This document shows, one piece after another, positions 25,407-34,486 of a stretch of 44,888 nucleotides of DNA. Both the position numbers and the translations under genes were made by a program. Under the pieces are notes generated by a model. The model was not told where the DNA came from, ran no database searches, and saw only the letters and a list, made by a program, of their open reading frames with translations. Numbering within the stretch: the stretch's first letter is position 1; the number at the start of each line of letters is the position of its first letter. This DNA is from Calditrichota bacterium (GTDB lineage Bacteria; CLD3): contig QQUF01000047.1 of the NCBI GenBank assembly GCA_008501735.1, positions 1 to 44,888 on the forward strand, written 5' to 3'.

Positions 25407-25808
25407 TCAACAAAGCTCCTTAATTGCATCTACTATTTTGTTACCCTGCCATTTTACAACATCATCAGCATTATCTTTGACTAGCCTTGAAGTTCTTTCA
25501 GATCCCCAAGGTTCAACAGCAATAATTGGTTTATCATAATCTAATGCTATTTCAATTTCAGCTTCAATCCATCTACTATATGTTGCATATACACCTGCAA
25601 GAACGATAACTCCACTAGTACCTCTAATTTTAGATTCAATTGCATCATAAAGTTCTGAGTCTGTTCCTTCAGTATGAATTGGATCATCTTTAGGAACAGA
25701 ATGATCGTAATAGGATAAACCTTGTTCTTCAAAGAAACGAATTATCGTATCATAAGTATTTATGTAAGCCCAAGAATGACTAATAAATAATCTGTAAGTT
25801 TTTGACAT
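25407..25808 (-). CDS. thsB-like: TIR-like protein (MTH538/ThsB type), soluble
   Basis: 133 residues, essentially one TIR-like domain. It starts RLFISHSWAY and has GVIVLAGVYATYSRW followed by IEAEIEIAL, placing Glu84 at the usual catalytic Glu position. IIAVEPWG completes the fold. By family such proteins detect phage and make a nucleotide signal from NAD+. It lies 8 nt after the other TIR-like gene, and the caspase-like start follows 2 nt after its stop, so the three form one operon. Confidence 0.85.
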   Translation of the reverse strand: MSKTYRLFISHSWAYINTYDTIIRFFEEQGLSYYDHSVPKDDPIHTEGTDSELYDAIESKIRGTSGVIVLAGVYATYSRWIEAEIEIALDYDKPIIAVEPWGSERTSRLVKDNADDVVKWQGNKIVDAIKELC

Positions 25809-25816
25809 AAATCCAC

Positions 25817-26302
25817 CTAATTTAAAGTATTTAAAAATTCTGAAATATTATTCCAAGTCCAACGAATGACTTTTTTGTTTTTTAATTCTTTTGGTTTTGC
25901 CCCCTTGTCATTCCACTGTATTTGCATACCAATAGTTGGTATCTTTTCCTCTAATGCACATTTCATTTCCCAACGTGCCCCACCTGCTTCGTGAGTTTTT
26001 TTACTTATTAGTGCTATAACACCATCACATTTTTTTATTTTTGTTCTACATCTTTTTTTCCACTCATCTTGTTTCCAAGGTTTTTTAGCAGACATATCAA
26101 TAAAGTCGAAAGGTGAATTTTCTTTCCTAGCTTGGTCCATTAATCTGTCTCTAAAAAACTCATCCTCAATGGCAAAACTTATAAAAATTCTTTTTCTTGT
26201 ATCTTTAGGCTTTTTCTCACCAAAAATATAATGTAAAGCACCAAAAGCTAATAATCCCTTGGCAACAAATGATATTACTTTGCCTAGATTTAGATTACTC
26301 AT
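25817..26302 (-). CDS. thsB-like: Second TIR-like protein with N-terminal hydrophobic segment
   Basis: 161 residues. An N-terminal hydrophobic stretch (about 8-27; VISFVAKGLLAFGALHYIFG) could anchor it to the membrane. The TIR-like domain follows: RIFISFAIEDEFFRD, IKKCDGVIALISKKT, GGARWEMKCALEEK, with Glu112 as the candidate catalytic Glu. It differs clearly from the neighbouring TIR, so the pair may sense different triggers, as proposed for Thoeris loci with several ThsB genes. It is first in the operon. Confidence 0.85.
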   Translation of the reverse strand: MSNLNLGKVISFVAKGLLAFGALHYIFGEKKPKDTRKRIFISFAIEDEFFRDRLMDQARKENSPFDFIDMSAKKPWKQDEWKKRCRTKIKKCDGVIALISKKTHEAGGARWEMKCALEEKIPTIGMQIQWNDKGAKPKELKNKKVIRWTWNNISEFLNTLN

Positions 26303-26430
26303 TTTTATAAATCCTAGATTTAATTTTTCTTATTTCCTAAATCCCCTTATTGAAGCAATATTGTTATTGTTTAATTTTTATTTATTTTTAATACCTCCAT
26401 ACCCTCAAATTTTACTTGAGGCTTTTTAAC

Positions 26431-27843
26431 TTACACACTTGGAGTAAAATATTTTTGCTTAGAGCTTCTTGGCTTGTCAGGAATTGTCATTCTCAAAAAT
26501 CCTTTTTCAAGCAAGGGGTTTAATATATTTTCTCTAAAATAACCTCTATGCTTCATTTCCAAATGGTTTTGAATCTCATCTCTACTTCTTGGTTTTTTAC
26601 AAAACTTCAAAACTTTCTTTAGCCTTTTGTCTTCAACTTGGTCACTAACTTGGTCACTAACTTGGTCACTAACTTGAGGGAATTTAAGATTAAATCTAAA
26701 AATTTCATCTTCGATAAGTTCCGGGTTTTGCCCAAAATAAATTTTGCAATACTTGAACAAATTCCGAACTCCTGAACCAAGTTCATCAGCAAATCCGATT
26801 TCTTTAAAAAATGAAGCAATTTTCGGATTTTTGGAAAAAGGAATGAAAGACTTAGGATTAATTTTTCCTTCCGTGTGAGGAATGTTAAAATTTTCCGTAA
26901 AAATCCTATCTTTTTCAATTACGAACTTTGCAGGGTAAGAATGGAAAAACTCACGGTGAATCAAAAGATTTGAAAAAATCTCTCTGAAAATTTTGTCTCG
27001 AATGCTAATTCTTTGAACTCCTTCGAGGTGAAATTTATCAGGTAAATGCTTTCTTGCAAACTCCATTAATCTTTCAAAGCTCTCAATCAAATTTGTGTCA
27101 ATGTAATCTCTGTCGTCGTAACGCATTGTATTTTCACGTCTCAAAATTGCATCGGTTTTGTGGTGTGAAATGATGCTGTGAATCGTGAAATCTTTACCCA
27201 AAAGCATTACCGAGGCAAGTGTGAAATGCTCTTCGCCTGTCTGCGGATTTTTCACCAAAAGTTTAGCACTTCGCATTACTTCTAAATCGTCCATTTCAAA
27301 CCAACGATTCTTTGGCGAATTGTGTTTTGCAAGTTTCCGGGAACGCTCAATTAAATCGCTTCGAAAATCAGAAATTGTTAAAAAAGGATAAGTTGTGTTT
27401 TCCGTGTGATTCTGATTCTTTTTCAAGTAAAGGTTTTCAATTTGTGAAGAATGGTTTGTAATGTCAAAATCTCCGTCAGAGTTTCTAACAAAGTATTTTC
27501 CTTTTGAACGGTGGACTTGTTTGCTTTTGGGAATCGGAATGTAAATTACCGTTTTGCCTTCAATCTCCAAAACTTCAGGTGAAAAATAAAACGTTGGATT
27601 TAGTTTTTGTGAATTATTAGACAAAGTTACAAACTCGTTTAGAATTTTATCTTTAGCTTTTGGCTCAATTCCATAAATTGTTCCGTCATCACAAACACCA
27701 AGAAATAAATGCCCACCAAAACCATTCAGAAAAGCACAAACGGAGTCAAAAACATCTTTACTAAGTTTGGAACGTGATTCTTTGAACTCAACATTTTGGC
27801 TTTCACCTTGTTGAATGATTTCTAATGCTTTACTTGGCTTCAT
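26431..27843 (-). CDS. AlbA_2 (Schlafen-like) domain protein, RecG-related putative transcriptional regulator
   Basis: 470 residues. The N-terminal AlbA_2 domain (about 12-120) has ESQNVEFKESRSKL, FGGHLFLGVCDDG and KTVIYIPIPKSKQVH. A GHKL-ATPase-like C-terminal RecG-family region (RISIRDKIFREIFSNLLIHREF, GSGVRNLFKYCKIYFG) follows. A winged-helix tail comes last (SRDEIQNHLEMKHRGYF). Between the latter two is a short tandem VSDQVSDQVSDQV encoded by a 12-nt DNA repeat. Such proteins are widespread accessory genes linked to regulation or defence; the exact role is unknown. It stands alone at the start of the backbone region. Confidence 0.82.
   Translation of the reverse strand: MKPSKALEIIQQGESQNVEFKESRSKLSKDVFDSVCAFLNGFGGHLFLGVCDDGTIYGIEPKAKDKILNEFVTLSNNSQKLNPTFYFSPEVLEIEGKTVIYIPIPKSKQVHRSKGKYFVRNSDGDFDITNHSSQIENLYLKKNQNHTENTTYPFLTISDFRSDLIERSRKLAKHNSPKNRWFEMDDLEVMRSAKLLVKNPQTGEEHFTLASVMLLGKDFTIHSIISHHKTDAILRRENTMRYDDRDYIDTNLIESFERLMEFARKHLPDKFHLEGVQRISIRDKIFREIFSNLLIHREFFHSYPAKFVIEKDRIFTENFNIPHTEGKINPKSFIPFSKNPKIASFFKEIGFADELGSGVRNLFKYCKIYFGQNPELIEDEIFRFNLKFPQVSDQVSDQVSDQVEDKRLKKVLKFCKKPRSRDEIQNHLEMKHRGYFRENILNPLLEKGFLRMTIPDKPRSSKQKYFTPSV
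26637..26676. repeat. Tandem 12-nt repeat inside the AlbA_2 gene
   Basis: Three copies of a unit reading TTGGTCACTAAC on the plus strand encode VSDQ repeats. As each unit is four codons, copy-number change would alter linker length without breaking the frame. Confidence 0.75.
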
Positions 27844-27929
27844 TTACCTAATTTCTTATTTGTTGGTTTAACACTACACCGTGTCAATTCTACGGAATCA
27901 TTGATAAACTAACAAATAAAATTTCTATT

Positions 27930-27952
27930 AAAAACAGCAGACGTTGTCTGCT
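27930..27952 (-). terminator. Intrinsic terminator after ardC
   Basis: On the minus strand a 7-bp stem AGCAGAC / GTCTGCT with a 3-nt loop is followed by GTTTTTAAT. It lies 82 nt beyond the ArdC stop codon. A second hairpin (27974-27983 with 27994-28003) lies between them. Confidence 0.6.
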
Positions 27953-28033
27953 AAATCCAAAACTCAAATCAAATTAGCCTAACAGTAAATTTTGTTAGAC
28001 TAATTTTGTAATTTTAACAACTTCCCTTTTTCC

Positions 28034-28909
28034 TCAATCTCCCAATATGTAATTAACGGCTTTTTGAGACAAAGAAGCCGATTTGATAAGTAGGTTTTTG
28101 TCATTCTTTAGAGCTGTAAGCCAACCTTGAATGTAAGCCGTGCTGTTTTCAAGTGTTTTCTGCTCGATTCCAAGAACTGCACAAAGGTAAGAAGCTCCGA
28201 GCTCTGCGGTAAGTTCTTCCTGACTGTAATCTGTGTCTCCAAACATCGTTTTGTTCATCACTTCGGGTCTATTTAACCTTGATTTATGACCTGTTGAATG
28301 AACCAACTCGTGAAATAGTGCCGAATAAAATTCTTCTACTTCTGTAAATAATTCCTTTTTCGGCATTCCAACAAAATCTTTAACCGGATTGTAAAAACAT
28401 CTTTGTCCGCTAATTTTAATTTCAGGACATTTTTGCATATTTTTTACAATCCTTTCAGCTTCCTGAATTGGTTTATGTTCTTTTACAACTAATTCAGGAA
28501 TGTGATTTTCTAATCCTTCGGTTTGAGAAACATTGAAAACTGAAAACAATTTATAAACCAAATAATTTTTAGTTACTGGATCGTTGTTTTCATCGAATTC
28601 TCCTGTTTCCTTTTTCCTTAACTCTGTAAAAATTATCGGAATGGAGTGAGAACCTTTTTTCACTTTTCCTTTTAGTTTACGGACTTGATTAAAAGTCAAA
28701 AACAAAGGTCGTTCCCAACCATTGATTAAACAAGTAAGACTTGTAGTAATGGTATTCACTCCTCTATAATTTTTCTGTGAAACCAAGTTCTGCGGAAACT
28801 CGCTTTTCCAAGTTTTACACCAAGAAAGCATTCTCCCTTCTTTTTCATATTTTTCGAGTAATTCAATAACTGAGTTTGTTACTTTTTCAAAGATTTTATC
28901 TCTTTGCAT
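28034..28909 (-). CDS. ardC: ArdC-like antirestriction protein
   Basis: 291 residues. The N-terminal ssDNA-binding ArdC part (about 1-130) has LSWCKTWKSEFPQNL, YRGVNTITTSL and LKGKVKKGSHSIPIIF. The C-terminal zincin-like peptidase part has HELVHSTGH (the HExxH motif) and EELTAELGASYLC. By family it is delivered or expressed early in transfer to shield incoming plasmid DNA from restriction. It lies next to the transfer ATPases, which fits an establishment role. Confidence 0.92.
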   Translation of the reverse strand: MQRDKIFEKVTNSVIELLEKYEKEGRMLSWCKTWKSEFPQNLVSQKNYRGVNTITTSLTCLINGWERPLFLTFNQVRKLKGKVKKGSHSIPIIFTELRKKETGEFDENNDPVTKNYLVYKLFSVFNVSQTEGLENHIPELVVKEHKPIQEAERIVKNMQKCPEIKISGQRCFYNPVKDFVGMPKKELFTEVEEFYSALFHELVHSTGHKSRLNRPEVMNKTMFGDTDYSQEELTAELGASYLCAVLGIEQKTLENSTAYIQGWLTALKNDKNLLIKSASLSQKAVNYILGD

Positions 28910-29066
28910 AAAGCTATTCTCCTAACAGATATAAAATATCTTTTTTAGTGGTAGAAAGTGTTTTCTGGTTGGATATTGAGGTAAGAAAGTTGTTAAAGTG
29001 CAGTCTCAAAAATTGAGCTTTGAGAGTGTTTTTAGATTACCACTTGGAGTTAGGAGAGTTCAAGCA

Positions 29067-29100
29067 TAAAAAAAGCCCAAAAAACTTAATTTTGAGGCTT
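29067..29100 (-). terminator. Intrinsic terminator after the replication-relaxation gene
   Basis: On the minus strand, AAGCCTCAAAA pairs with TTTTTTGGGCTT (interrupted at the TC/TT step), followed by seven T residues. It lies 27 nt beyond the stop at 29128. Confidence 0.65.
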
Positions 29101-29127
29101 ATACTTTATTTGTTTTAAAAATTCTTT

Positions 29128-30000
29128 TTAAACAAGCTTTTGCATTTTGTTTTCCATTTTTAATGATGTCCAATTTTTATTAACTAATACTCCATCTTTT
29201 TCAACTGAAGAGTGAGTTGTAAACAAAAATAAATGTTTCCATTTAATAAAGTTTCCTGCTTTATTTTTAATGCCTTGAATGTGAGAGTCTTTTTCAGTTA
29301 CAGTCAACACTTCAAAGACTTCAGCCGAAGTATTCATATTATCTTTCCATTTCCCATCTACAAGTATTTTTTCATAAGAAATGTATTTGTGCATTAATGA
29401 ACTTGGAGATACATATAAATCTTTACCACCAATAGTTTCTTTTCCAGTATCTATTTCAACAAAAAACAATTTTTCTTTTTCAGGGTTTAATTCACTTTGT
29501 AAAACAAAATAAACATCAGGGACAAGAGTATATTCTTCATCTGTTGTGCTTATGTGTGTTTTAACTACTTGTTTTTTATTTCGACGCTCTCTTTCACCAT
29601 CAGTTGCAAAAGCTTTTAATTTTAATGGAAGAGATAACAGTTCTTCATCGAGTTTGATTAAAAAATCAATTTCCTTTTTCCTATGGTAGTAGTGATTTAT
29701 TGAAGAAATAGGTTTAATTATTTTACGAAAACCTATCTCTTCAAGGGTGCTTCTACTTTCATCAGCAATGACCAATGCTCCCCTTCTTGTTATGTAAAGA
29801 ATATTTCCCATACTTAGGTTTGGTGTACGAGGGAGAGTAACTTGATTGACCAGATTTAAAACAGAAAGTCTTTTCAAAACATGATACATTGCAGTACGAC
29901 TTTTACCATCAAAGAAAAGTTTGTGTATTTGGTCAGTATTTAAATATTTATACCTAAATACTGACTTCAAAATATTAATGTCTCTTTCCTGTAAAATCAT
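29128..30000 (-). CDS. Replication-relaxation family winged-helix protein
   Basis: 290 residues. The N-terminal winged helix (ERDINILKSVFRYKYLNTDQI, SRTAMYHVLKRLSVLNLV) and ITRRGALVIADE match the replication-relaxation family. A nuclease-like core follows (TLVPDVYFVLQ, KLFFVEIDTGKET). Proteins of this kind accompany TraD/HerA-like ATPases on mobile plasmids. It overlaps the ATPase stop by 4 nt and is the second gene of that pair. Roles proposed for the family are DNA-processing accessory functions. Confidence 0.78.
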   Translation of the reverse strand: MILQERDINILKSVFRYKYLNTDQIHKLFFDGKSRTAMYHVLKRLSVLNLVNQVTLPRTPNLSMGNILYITRRGALVIADESRSTLEEIGFRKIIKPISSINHYYHRKKEIDFLIKLDEELLSLPLKLKAFATDGERERRNKKQVVKTHISTTDEEYTLVPDVYFVLQSELNPEKEKLFFVEIDTGKETIGGKDLYVSPSSLMHKYISYEKILVDGKWKDNMNTSAEVFEVLTVTEKDSHIQGIKNKAGNFIKWKHLFLFTTHSSVEKDGVLVNKNWTSLKMENKMQKLV

Positions 30001-32282
30001 AACAACTCATCAGGTTTTGGAGGTTTAAAAGAAGAAATTGTGCTCGTTTGATTTGATTTCTTTTTACTTGGTGTTGAAGGTAAAATTTTTACATAGTATT
30101 TTTTTAATTGTTCTTCTTCAACTTCACTCCAAACATAGTTTTTCATGTAGTTTCCACGCTTTTCTTTTTTATCAATACTCTCAACTAGATGCGAATAGGC
30201 TTTAAATAAAACAGGTTCTTTATTAGGATGAGGTTTTACGACAAACTCACCAGTTTTGAGTTGAGGTAAACTTGAAATATCCATACCAATATACTTTGAG
30301 AGTTTATTTTGATCTTCAAAACTTGCTTTTCCACAAAACTTTATTCCTGTATTTGCAAGTATTGAATCTTTGAGTTTCGGCTCACTACGAAACTGCCCAA
30401 GATACTGATTAGCCAGTGTTAGATGGATCTTAAACTTACGAAGTTCTTCAAGAGTTTTGTCTATGTTGCTATTTAAAAAGTTCTGACATTCGTCAATGTA
30501 AGCATAAATAGGAACTCTTTTACTTCCTGAAATTGTAGAACGATTTAGTCCATGAGTGGTTAATGCAGCGGTTAAAAATGAACCAAGGATTTTTGTTCCT
30601 ACTTCTGTAAAATATCCTTGAGAAAGATTAACGATAACACTTCTTCTTTGATCCAATAATTCCATCGGGTTAAAGGTGGATTTTCTTTGAGTAAGCATTG
30701 TTTTTAGAATTTGATTTGTGAAGGCTTGTGCAAATCTCGTATAAACTGCTGATTTTGTGGTATTCAATCTTTCTCCTGGATAAATATTTTCAAAGTAATC
30801 CACTAGCTCTTTATCCCAATGATGTGAAACATCTTTTAAATGTGGCTGTGCCTTTTCAGGTTGCATCATTTCCAATAGGTCAAGCAGGTTACTATCCTCT
30901 TTTTCCATAAGAAGCCTAAGGCAGTTAAAAACTAATAAATACATATTATGTGTAAAATCACTTCCAAATATCACTTCAAAAGCACTAACTAATTGTCCTA
31001 TTTTAAAAGACAGCTTATTTCTTCTTTGAGTTTCAGGAAGACTATTATAGTCATGCTCTAAAGGATTATAACAAGCATATAAATCATTATCAGAATATTC
31101 AGGAGAAATATAAACAAGTAAATCTTTTGTGTTTGTTACTCCAGTTTTACTGATAATTTCTTTTAATGGTGCAATATTTATATCATACAATTCTTTGGCA
31201 GTCTTTGTAGTTTCTTTTTTCTGTATTCTTTCTTTTATCCTCAATTCATAATCCTTTATCAGGTTTTCTATGTCAGTATTAAATACTGAAAAATGAGCTA
31301 CTTGTTTTGCAAAGTCGCCGTGAGGATCTAAAACAAAAACACTTTTAAATTTTTCAACATCTTCATTGATGAGAATTTTCAAGAGTTCCGTTTTACCACT
31401 TCCCGAACCACCTAAAATATATGTATGCTTTTCTCTTGCTTTGTATGAAAGGTGAAGATAAAAATCTGAAAAATACCAATGCCTCCTTACCATTGCATCA
31501 TGTGCAACATCCATAAATTGTTTTTTAAATTCTTTATCGTTACGATAAGTTTCTTTTTCGGGTAATTCAACTTTTCTAGGATGAGATTCTATTGTCTTTG
31601 GGTCACAAGTTATATGATAATCCTTTCCATCTTTAGATTTATCTGTAAATAACAAATGCATCCAACCGTTAACAGGATGCTTCCCAAAGACTTCATTTAA
31701 TCTATGAGGAAACTTGCCTTTTTTGACAAATGGCTGGTCAGAATGTTTACCAAAATCTATTTCAAGTAATCTTTTTTTTGCCTTTTCAACTTCTTTATAA
31801 AACAATCCTAATAGTCCGTCGAAAGCTTTAACCATCAAGTTATGTTTATCAGCAAAAGTCTTAGCAAGTTCAAAATATTGTTCTTCTTGTAAATCCTTAA
31901 GTTTCATTTTACCGATTGTTATAGTCTCTCTATCGTCATAAGGACTTGGACCTGTATATTCCAATATTTCTTTAGAAATAACGGGAATCGATGTATCAAT
32001 AAAAAGCCCGTATTTTTCATATATAGTTGGTAAAAAATACATTCCTCTATTTACCTGCTCTCCAAAATCACAAACTGTGAGGCAAGCCTTTGTTGGTCCT
32101 TCCAAACATTCAGTGTTGAAAATCCCATTAACATATTTTGCCCTTTCTTCTTTTTCTTTTTTCTCCTTTGCAATTACTTCAGAATAAAGAGAAGGAAACA
32201 GTCCACACATAAGTTCTCTATTCTCCTTATCGTGTCTTTCAAAAAAAGTGTAATAGATGAATCTTGAAAATTTACTGCTCAT
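29997..32282 (-). CDS. TraD/HerA-like DNA-translocating ATPase
   Basis: 761 residues. Walker A GGSGSGKTELLK lies near residue 290, with VFVLDPHGDFAKQ just after. Walker B is VPIYAYIDECQNFL, and LTLANQYLGQF and NTGIKFCGKAS follow; these are typical of type IV coupling/HerA-FtsK-like hexameric DNA pumps. There is no obvious N-terminal transmembrane anchor. It is coupled to the replication-relaxation gene by a 4-nt overlap. It is distinct from the VirD4-like protein at 33046, so the plasmid carries two DNA-pump ATPases. Confidence 0.85.
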   Translation of the reverse strand: MSSKFSRFIYYTFFERHDKENRELMCGLFPSLYSEVIAKEKKEKEERAKYVNGIFNTECLEGPTKACLTVCDFGEQVNRGMYFLPTIYEKYGLFIDTSIPVISKEILEYTGPSPYDDRETITIGKMKLKDLQEEQYFELAKTFADKHNLMVKAFDGLLGLFYKEVEKAKKRLLEIDFGKHSDQPFVKKGKFPHRLNEVFGKHPVNGWMHLLFTDKSKDGKDYHITCDPKTIESHPRKVELPEKETYRNDKEFKKQFMDVAHDAMVRRHWYFSDFYLHLSYKAREKHTYILGGSGSGKTELLKILINEDVEKFKSVFVLDPHGDFAKQVAHFSVFNTDIENLIKDYELRIKERIQKKETTKTAKELYDINIAPLKEIISKTGVTNTKDLLVYISPEYSDNDLYACYNPLEHDYNSLPETQRRNKLSFKIGQLVSAFEVIFGSDFTHNMYLLVFNCLRLLMEKEDSNLLDLLEMMQPEKAQPHLKDVSHHWDKELVDYFENIYPGERLNTTKSAVYTRFAQAFTNQILKTMLTQRKSTFNPMELLDQRRSVIVNLSQGYFTEVGTKILGSFLTAALTTHGLNRSTISGSKRVPIYAYIDECQNFLNSNIDKTLEELRKFKIHLTLANQYLGQFRSEPKLKDSILANTGIKFCGKASFEDQNKLSKYIGMDISSLPQLKTGEFVVKPHPNKEPVLFKAYSHLVESIDKKEKRGNYMKNYVWSEVEEEQLKKYYVKILPSTPSKKKSNQTSTISSFKPPKPDELL

Positions 32283-32435
32283 GACTTTAGTCCCTTTTAA
32301 GTTTAATTTATGAGTATGTTTTTATCATTAAATGGGGTTTTATAGCCCCTTATTTACCCCTTAAAGTGTTGTCAAACATAAATCCTTATAAACACTACAT
32401 TTAGTTTGGGAAAACAATAACAAATACCTCTATAC

Positions 32436-32461
32436 AAAATGAATTCTTTAAAATTCATTTT
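32436..32461 (-). terminator. Hairpin after the 150-residue protein gene
   Basis: A perfect 10-bp A/T-rich stem AAAATGAATT / AATTCATTTT with a 6-nt loop. On the minus strand the final arm ends in TTTT. It lies about 70 nt beyond the stop at 32534. The AT-only stem makes it a weak terminator. Confidence 0.4.
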
Positions 32462-32533
32462 CCATCTCGATACCAAAACTAAAAACTTAGAACTTCAAAT
32501 AAAAATTTCTAAAAAATAAAAGATGTTAAAAAA

Positions 32534-32986
32534 TTATTTATTTCTGATTTCTTTTAAAACTACAAATAACCATTTTGTTCTTTCTTTGAATTCTTCTAGT
32601 TCTTCTCCTACAAATCTTTCTTCATTTAATTGATACCAATTTAAAATATCTTTTTCTGTGATATTTTCTCCTTTTAAAATTGCATCACTTAATTCTTCAG
32701 TTGTTTTGTATTCAAACAAATCAAATTTCTTTAGAATAGTTTCGATTGGAGGTAAATAAAGTTCTTCGGCTTTGATTTTTTCCTCTCTTTCTCTTAAAGT
32801 TTTTACTAAAACATCCGCTAAAGAAAATCGAAAATCTCCATTTAGCTTTTTTATTTTCCACTCATACCAAATTTCAATATGCCCCATTTTTATATTTTCA
32901 TTTCCTGATATTTCTTTGATAAAATCTTCAGTCGTTGAATATTCTGATGGTTCAAATTTTTCTAATTCCTTTAAAGTTGCTCTCAT
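32534..32986 (-). CDS. Acidic helical protein with two internal repeats
   Basis: 150 residues. Two related segments are visible: FEPSEYSTTEDFIKEISGNE... with HIEIWYEWKI, and FDLFEYKTTEELSDAILKGE... with DILNWYQLNEE. This gives a duplicated helical unit of about 35-40 residues, with a helical linker between. No family is recognised. It sits between the two DNA-pump ATPase genes as a separate unit. Confidence 0.65.
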   Translation of the reverse strand: MRATLKELEKFEPSEYSTTEDFIKEISGNENIKMGHIEIWYEWKIKKLNGDFRFSLADVLVKTLREREEKIKAEELYLPPIETILKKFDLFEYKTTEELSDAILKGENITEKDILNWYQLNEERFVGEELEEFKERTKWLFVVLKEIRNK

Positions 32987-33045
32987 TAATATTTGTTAAG
33001 AATTTGAAATTAGATTCTAACAGATATTTATGAAAAATCAAATTT

Positions 33046-34482
33046 TTAGAGTTGGAGAAATTCGAGAACCTTATTTTCGTCATATGCACTTTGCTTATCA
33101 TTTGGTATTTGAATATTCACCTTTTTAAGAAGCCCTTGATTTTGATAGAATGGCTTAACATTCAACATCACCGGTCGCAAGTTTGAATGAATGAAAATTG
33201 CTTGATTATCCTTCATCGTTCTAATTTCATCAGCTGTAAGTAATGACCTTCCAATTTGTCTGTCTTTTGCTTTGTCGGTTACTGTTCCCAAAGTATGAAA
33301 ACTTTCTTCCATAAATGAAACTGTGTATTTTCCTAAGATTCTTTCTAACTCCTCACAAGTATTTTGACTTAATCCTGAAAAGTAAATTCTGTTTGCACAA
33401 CCTCCATTTAAAATTGTAGAAGCTTCCGACTTTCCGTAAACATTTGTCATTTGTTCTTGGTCCTGCAAGACCAATGAACAGGAAACTTTTCGTTTTCTCA
33501 AAGTTGTTATCAAATTTGAAAAGTTTGGCAAAGCTCCAAGATTACCAAACTCATCTAACAAAAAATAAATAGGTAAATAATTTTCATTCGCTTTTGGAAG
33601 TTCCATACAAAAAGAAAATATCTGTGTGTAAAGCAAAGTCAAAATGAAGCTGTAATATTTTATCTCATGTTCCGGAACAATTATATAAATGATTGTCTTT
33701 TCATTTCTCAAACTTTCAAAGTTTAAAGTCTCTTCAGAACTTAGTTCACAAAGATTTGGATCTGAAAATTTATCCAATGAAGTTTTTGCAGTTGCCAAAT
33801 ATCCTTGTAAAACTTTTTCATCATTTGAAATGATTCCCTTCCACTCATTCAAAGTTGCTTCATCTTCAAAAGTATTTTTTGCTATGAAGTTTTCTAAGTT
33901 CTTACCCGAACTTCCAAATGAATTTAGAAGAAATCTTAAGTTGTGAAGATTTTGAAACTTTTGAGGTTCGTTTTTCAAACACCTAATCAAAACATTTAAG
34001 ATTCCTTTTGCTCCGTCATTCCAAAAAACTGTTTCTCCACTGCTCGATGGAAAAGCAGATGAAATTAAAACATCAGATACTTTTTTAATTTCTGTGAAAT
34101 CATTTGCTCTAAAAAGTGGATTATATTTTAAAGAACTTTGAACATCTCGAATATTTAAAACCTTAATTTTGAAACTTTGTGATTCCAAATAGCCTGATGT
34201 CTTTTTGTAAATCTCTCCACTTGGATCTGTTACTACTGCGGAACTCGTGAGATTTAAAATATTTGGAATAATGTAACCTGTTGTTTTGCCACTTCCAGTT
34301 GGAGCAATCAAACACAAATGTTTAAAAGAATTCTTCTCTGTAACTCTTTTCTCTCCATCGATGACAAGTCCTGAATTTTGAGTATTCAAAAGTTTTCGTT
34401 TTGCTCTACCCTTCAAGAATGTTGCACTTCCGTAAAGATGTTTATTTCTGCCCCAAAAATTGAATAAATCAAAAAGCCACAT
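33046..34482 (-). CDS. VirD4/TraG-like type IV coupling protein
   Basis: 478 residues. Walker A is LIAPTGSGKTTGYIIPNIL near the N-terminus, followed by SAVVTDPSGEIYKKT. Walker B is PIYFLLDEFGNLGALPNF, then LVLQDQEQM and FSGLSQNTCEELERILG. This is the TraG/VirD4 coupling ATPase pattern. It is short at the N-terminus with no strong transmembrane pair, like coupling proteins of mobilisable elements. It lies 4 nt after the relaxase gene, so the mob genes and the coupling protein are one operon (MobC, MobA, VirD4). Confidence 0.9.
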   Translation of the reverse strand: MWLFDLFNFWGRNKHLYGSATFLKGRAKRKLLNTQNSGLVIDGEKRVTEKNSFKHLCLIAPTGSGKTTGYIIPNILNLTSSAVVTDPSGEIYKKTSGYLESQSFKIKVLNIRDVQSSLKYNPLFRANDFTEIKKVSDVLISSAFPSSSGETVFWNDGAKGILNVLIRCLKNEPQKFQNLHNLRFLLNSFGSSGKNLENFIAKNTFEDEATLNEWKGIISNDEKVLQGYLATAKTSLDKFSDPNLCELSSEETLNFESLRNEKTIIYIIVPEHEIKYYSFILTLLYTQIFSFCMELPKANENYLPIYFLLDEFGNLGALPNFSNLITTLRKRKVSCSLVLQDQEQMTNVYGKSEASTILNGGCANRIYFSGLSQNTCEELERILGKYTVSFMEESFHTLGTVTDKAKDRQIGRSLLTADEIRTMKDNQAIFIHSNLRPVMLNVKPFYQNQGLLKKVNIQIPNDKQSAYDENKVLEFLQL

Positions 34483-34486
34483 ATTT

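Noticed and set aside
26403-26427. Plus-strand hairpin with T-tract (CCTCAA/TTGAGG, then GCTTTTT)
   Set aside because: It has the form of an intrinsic terminator, but no plus-strand gene ends near it; likely a relic similar to the terminator at 24384-24414.
26619-26918. 99-residue minus-strand frame in the AlbA_2 gene
   Set aside because: It is an alternate frame inside the regulator, rich in Lys/Leu with the repeat read as KLVT; no independent evidence.
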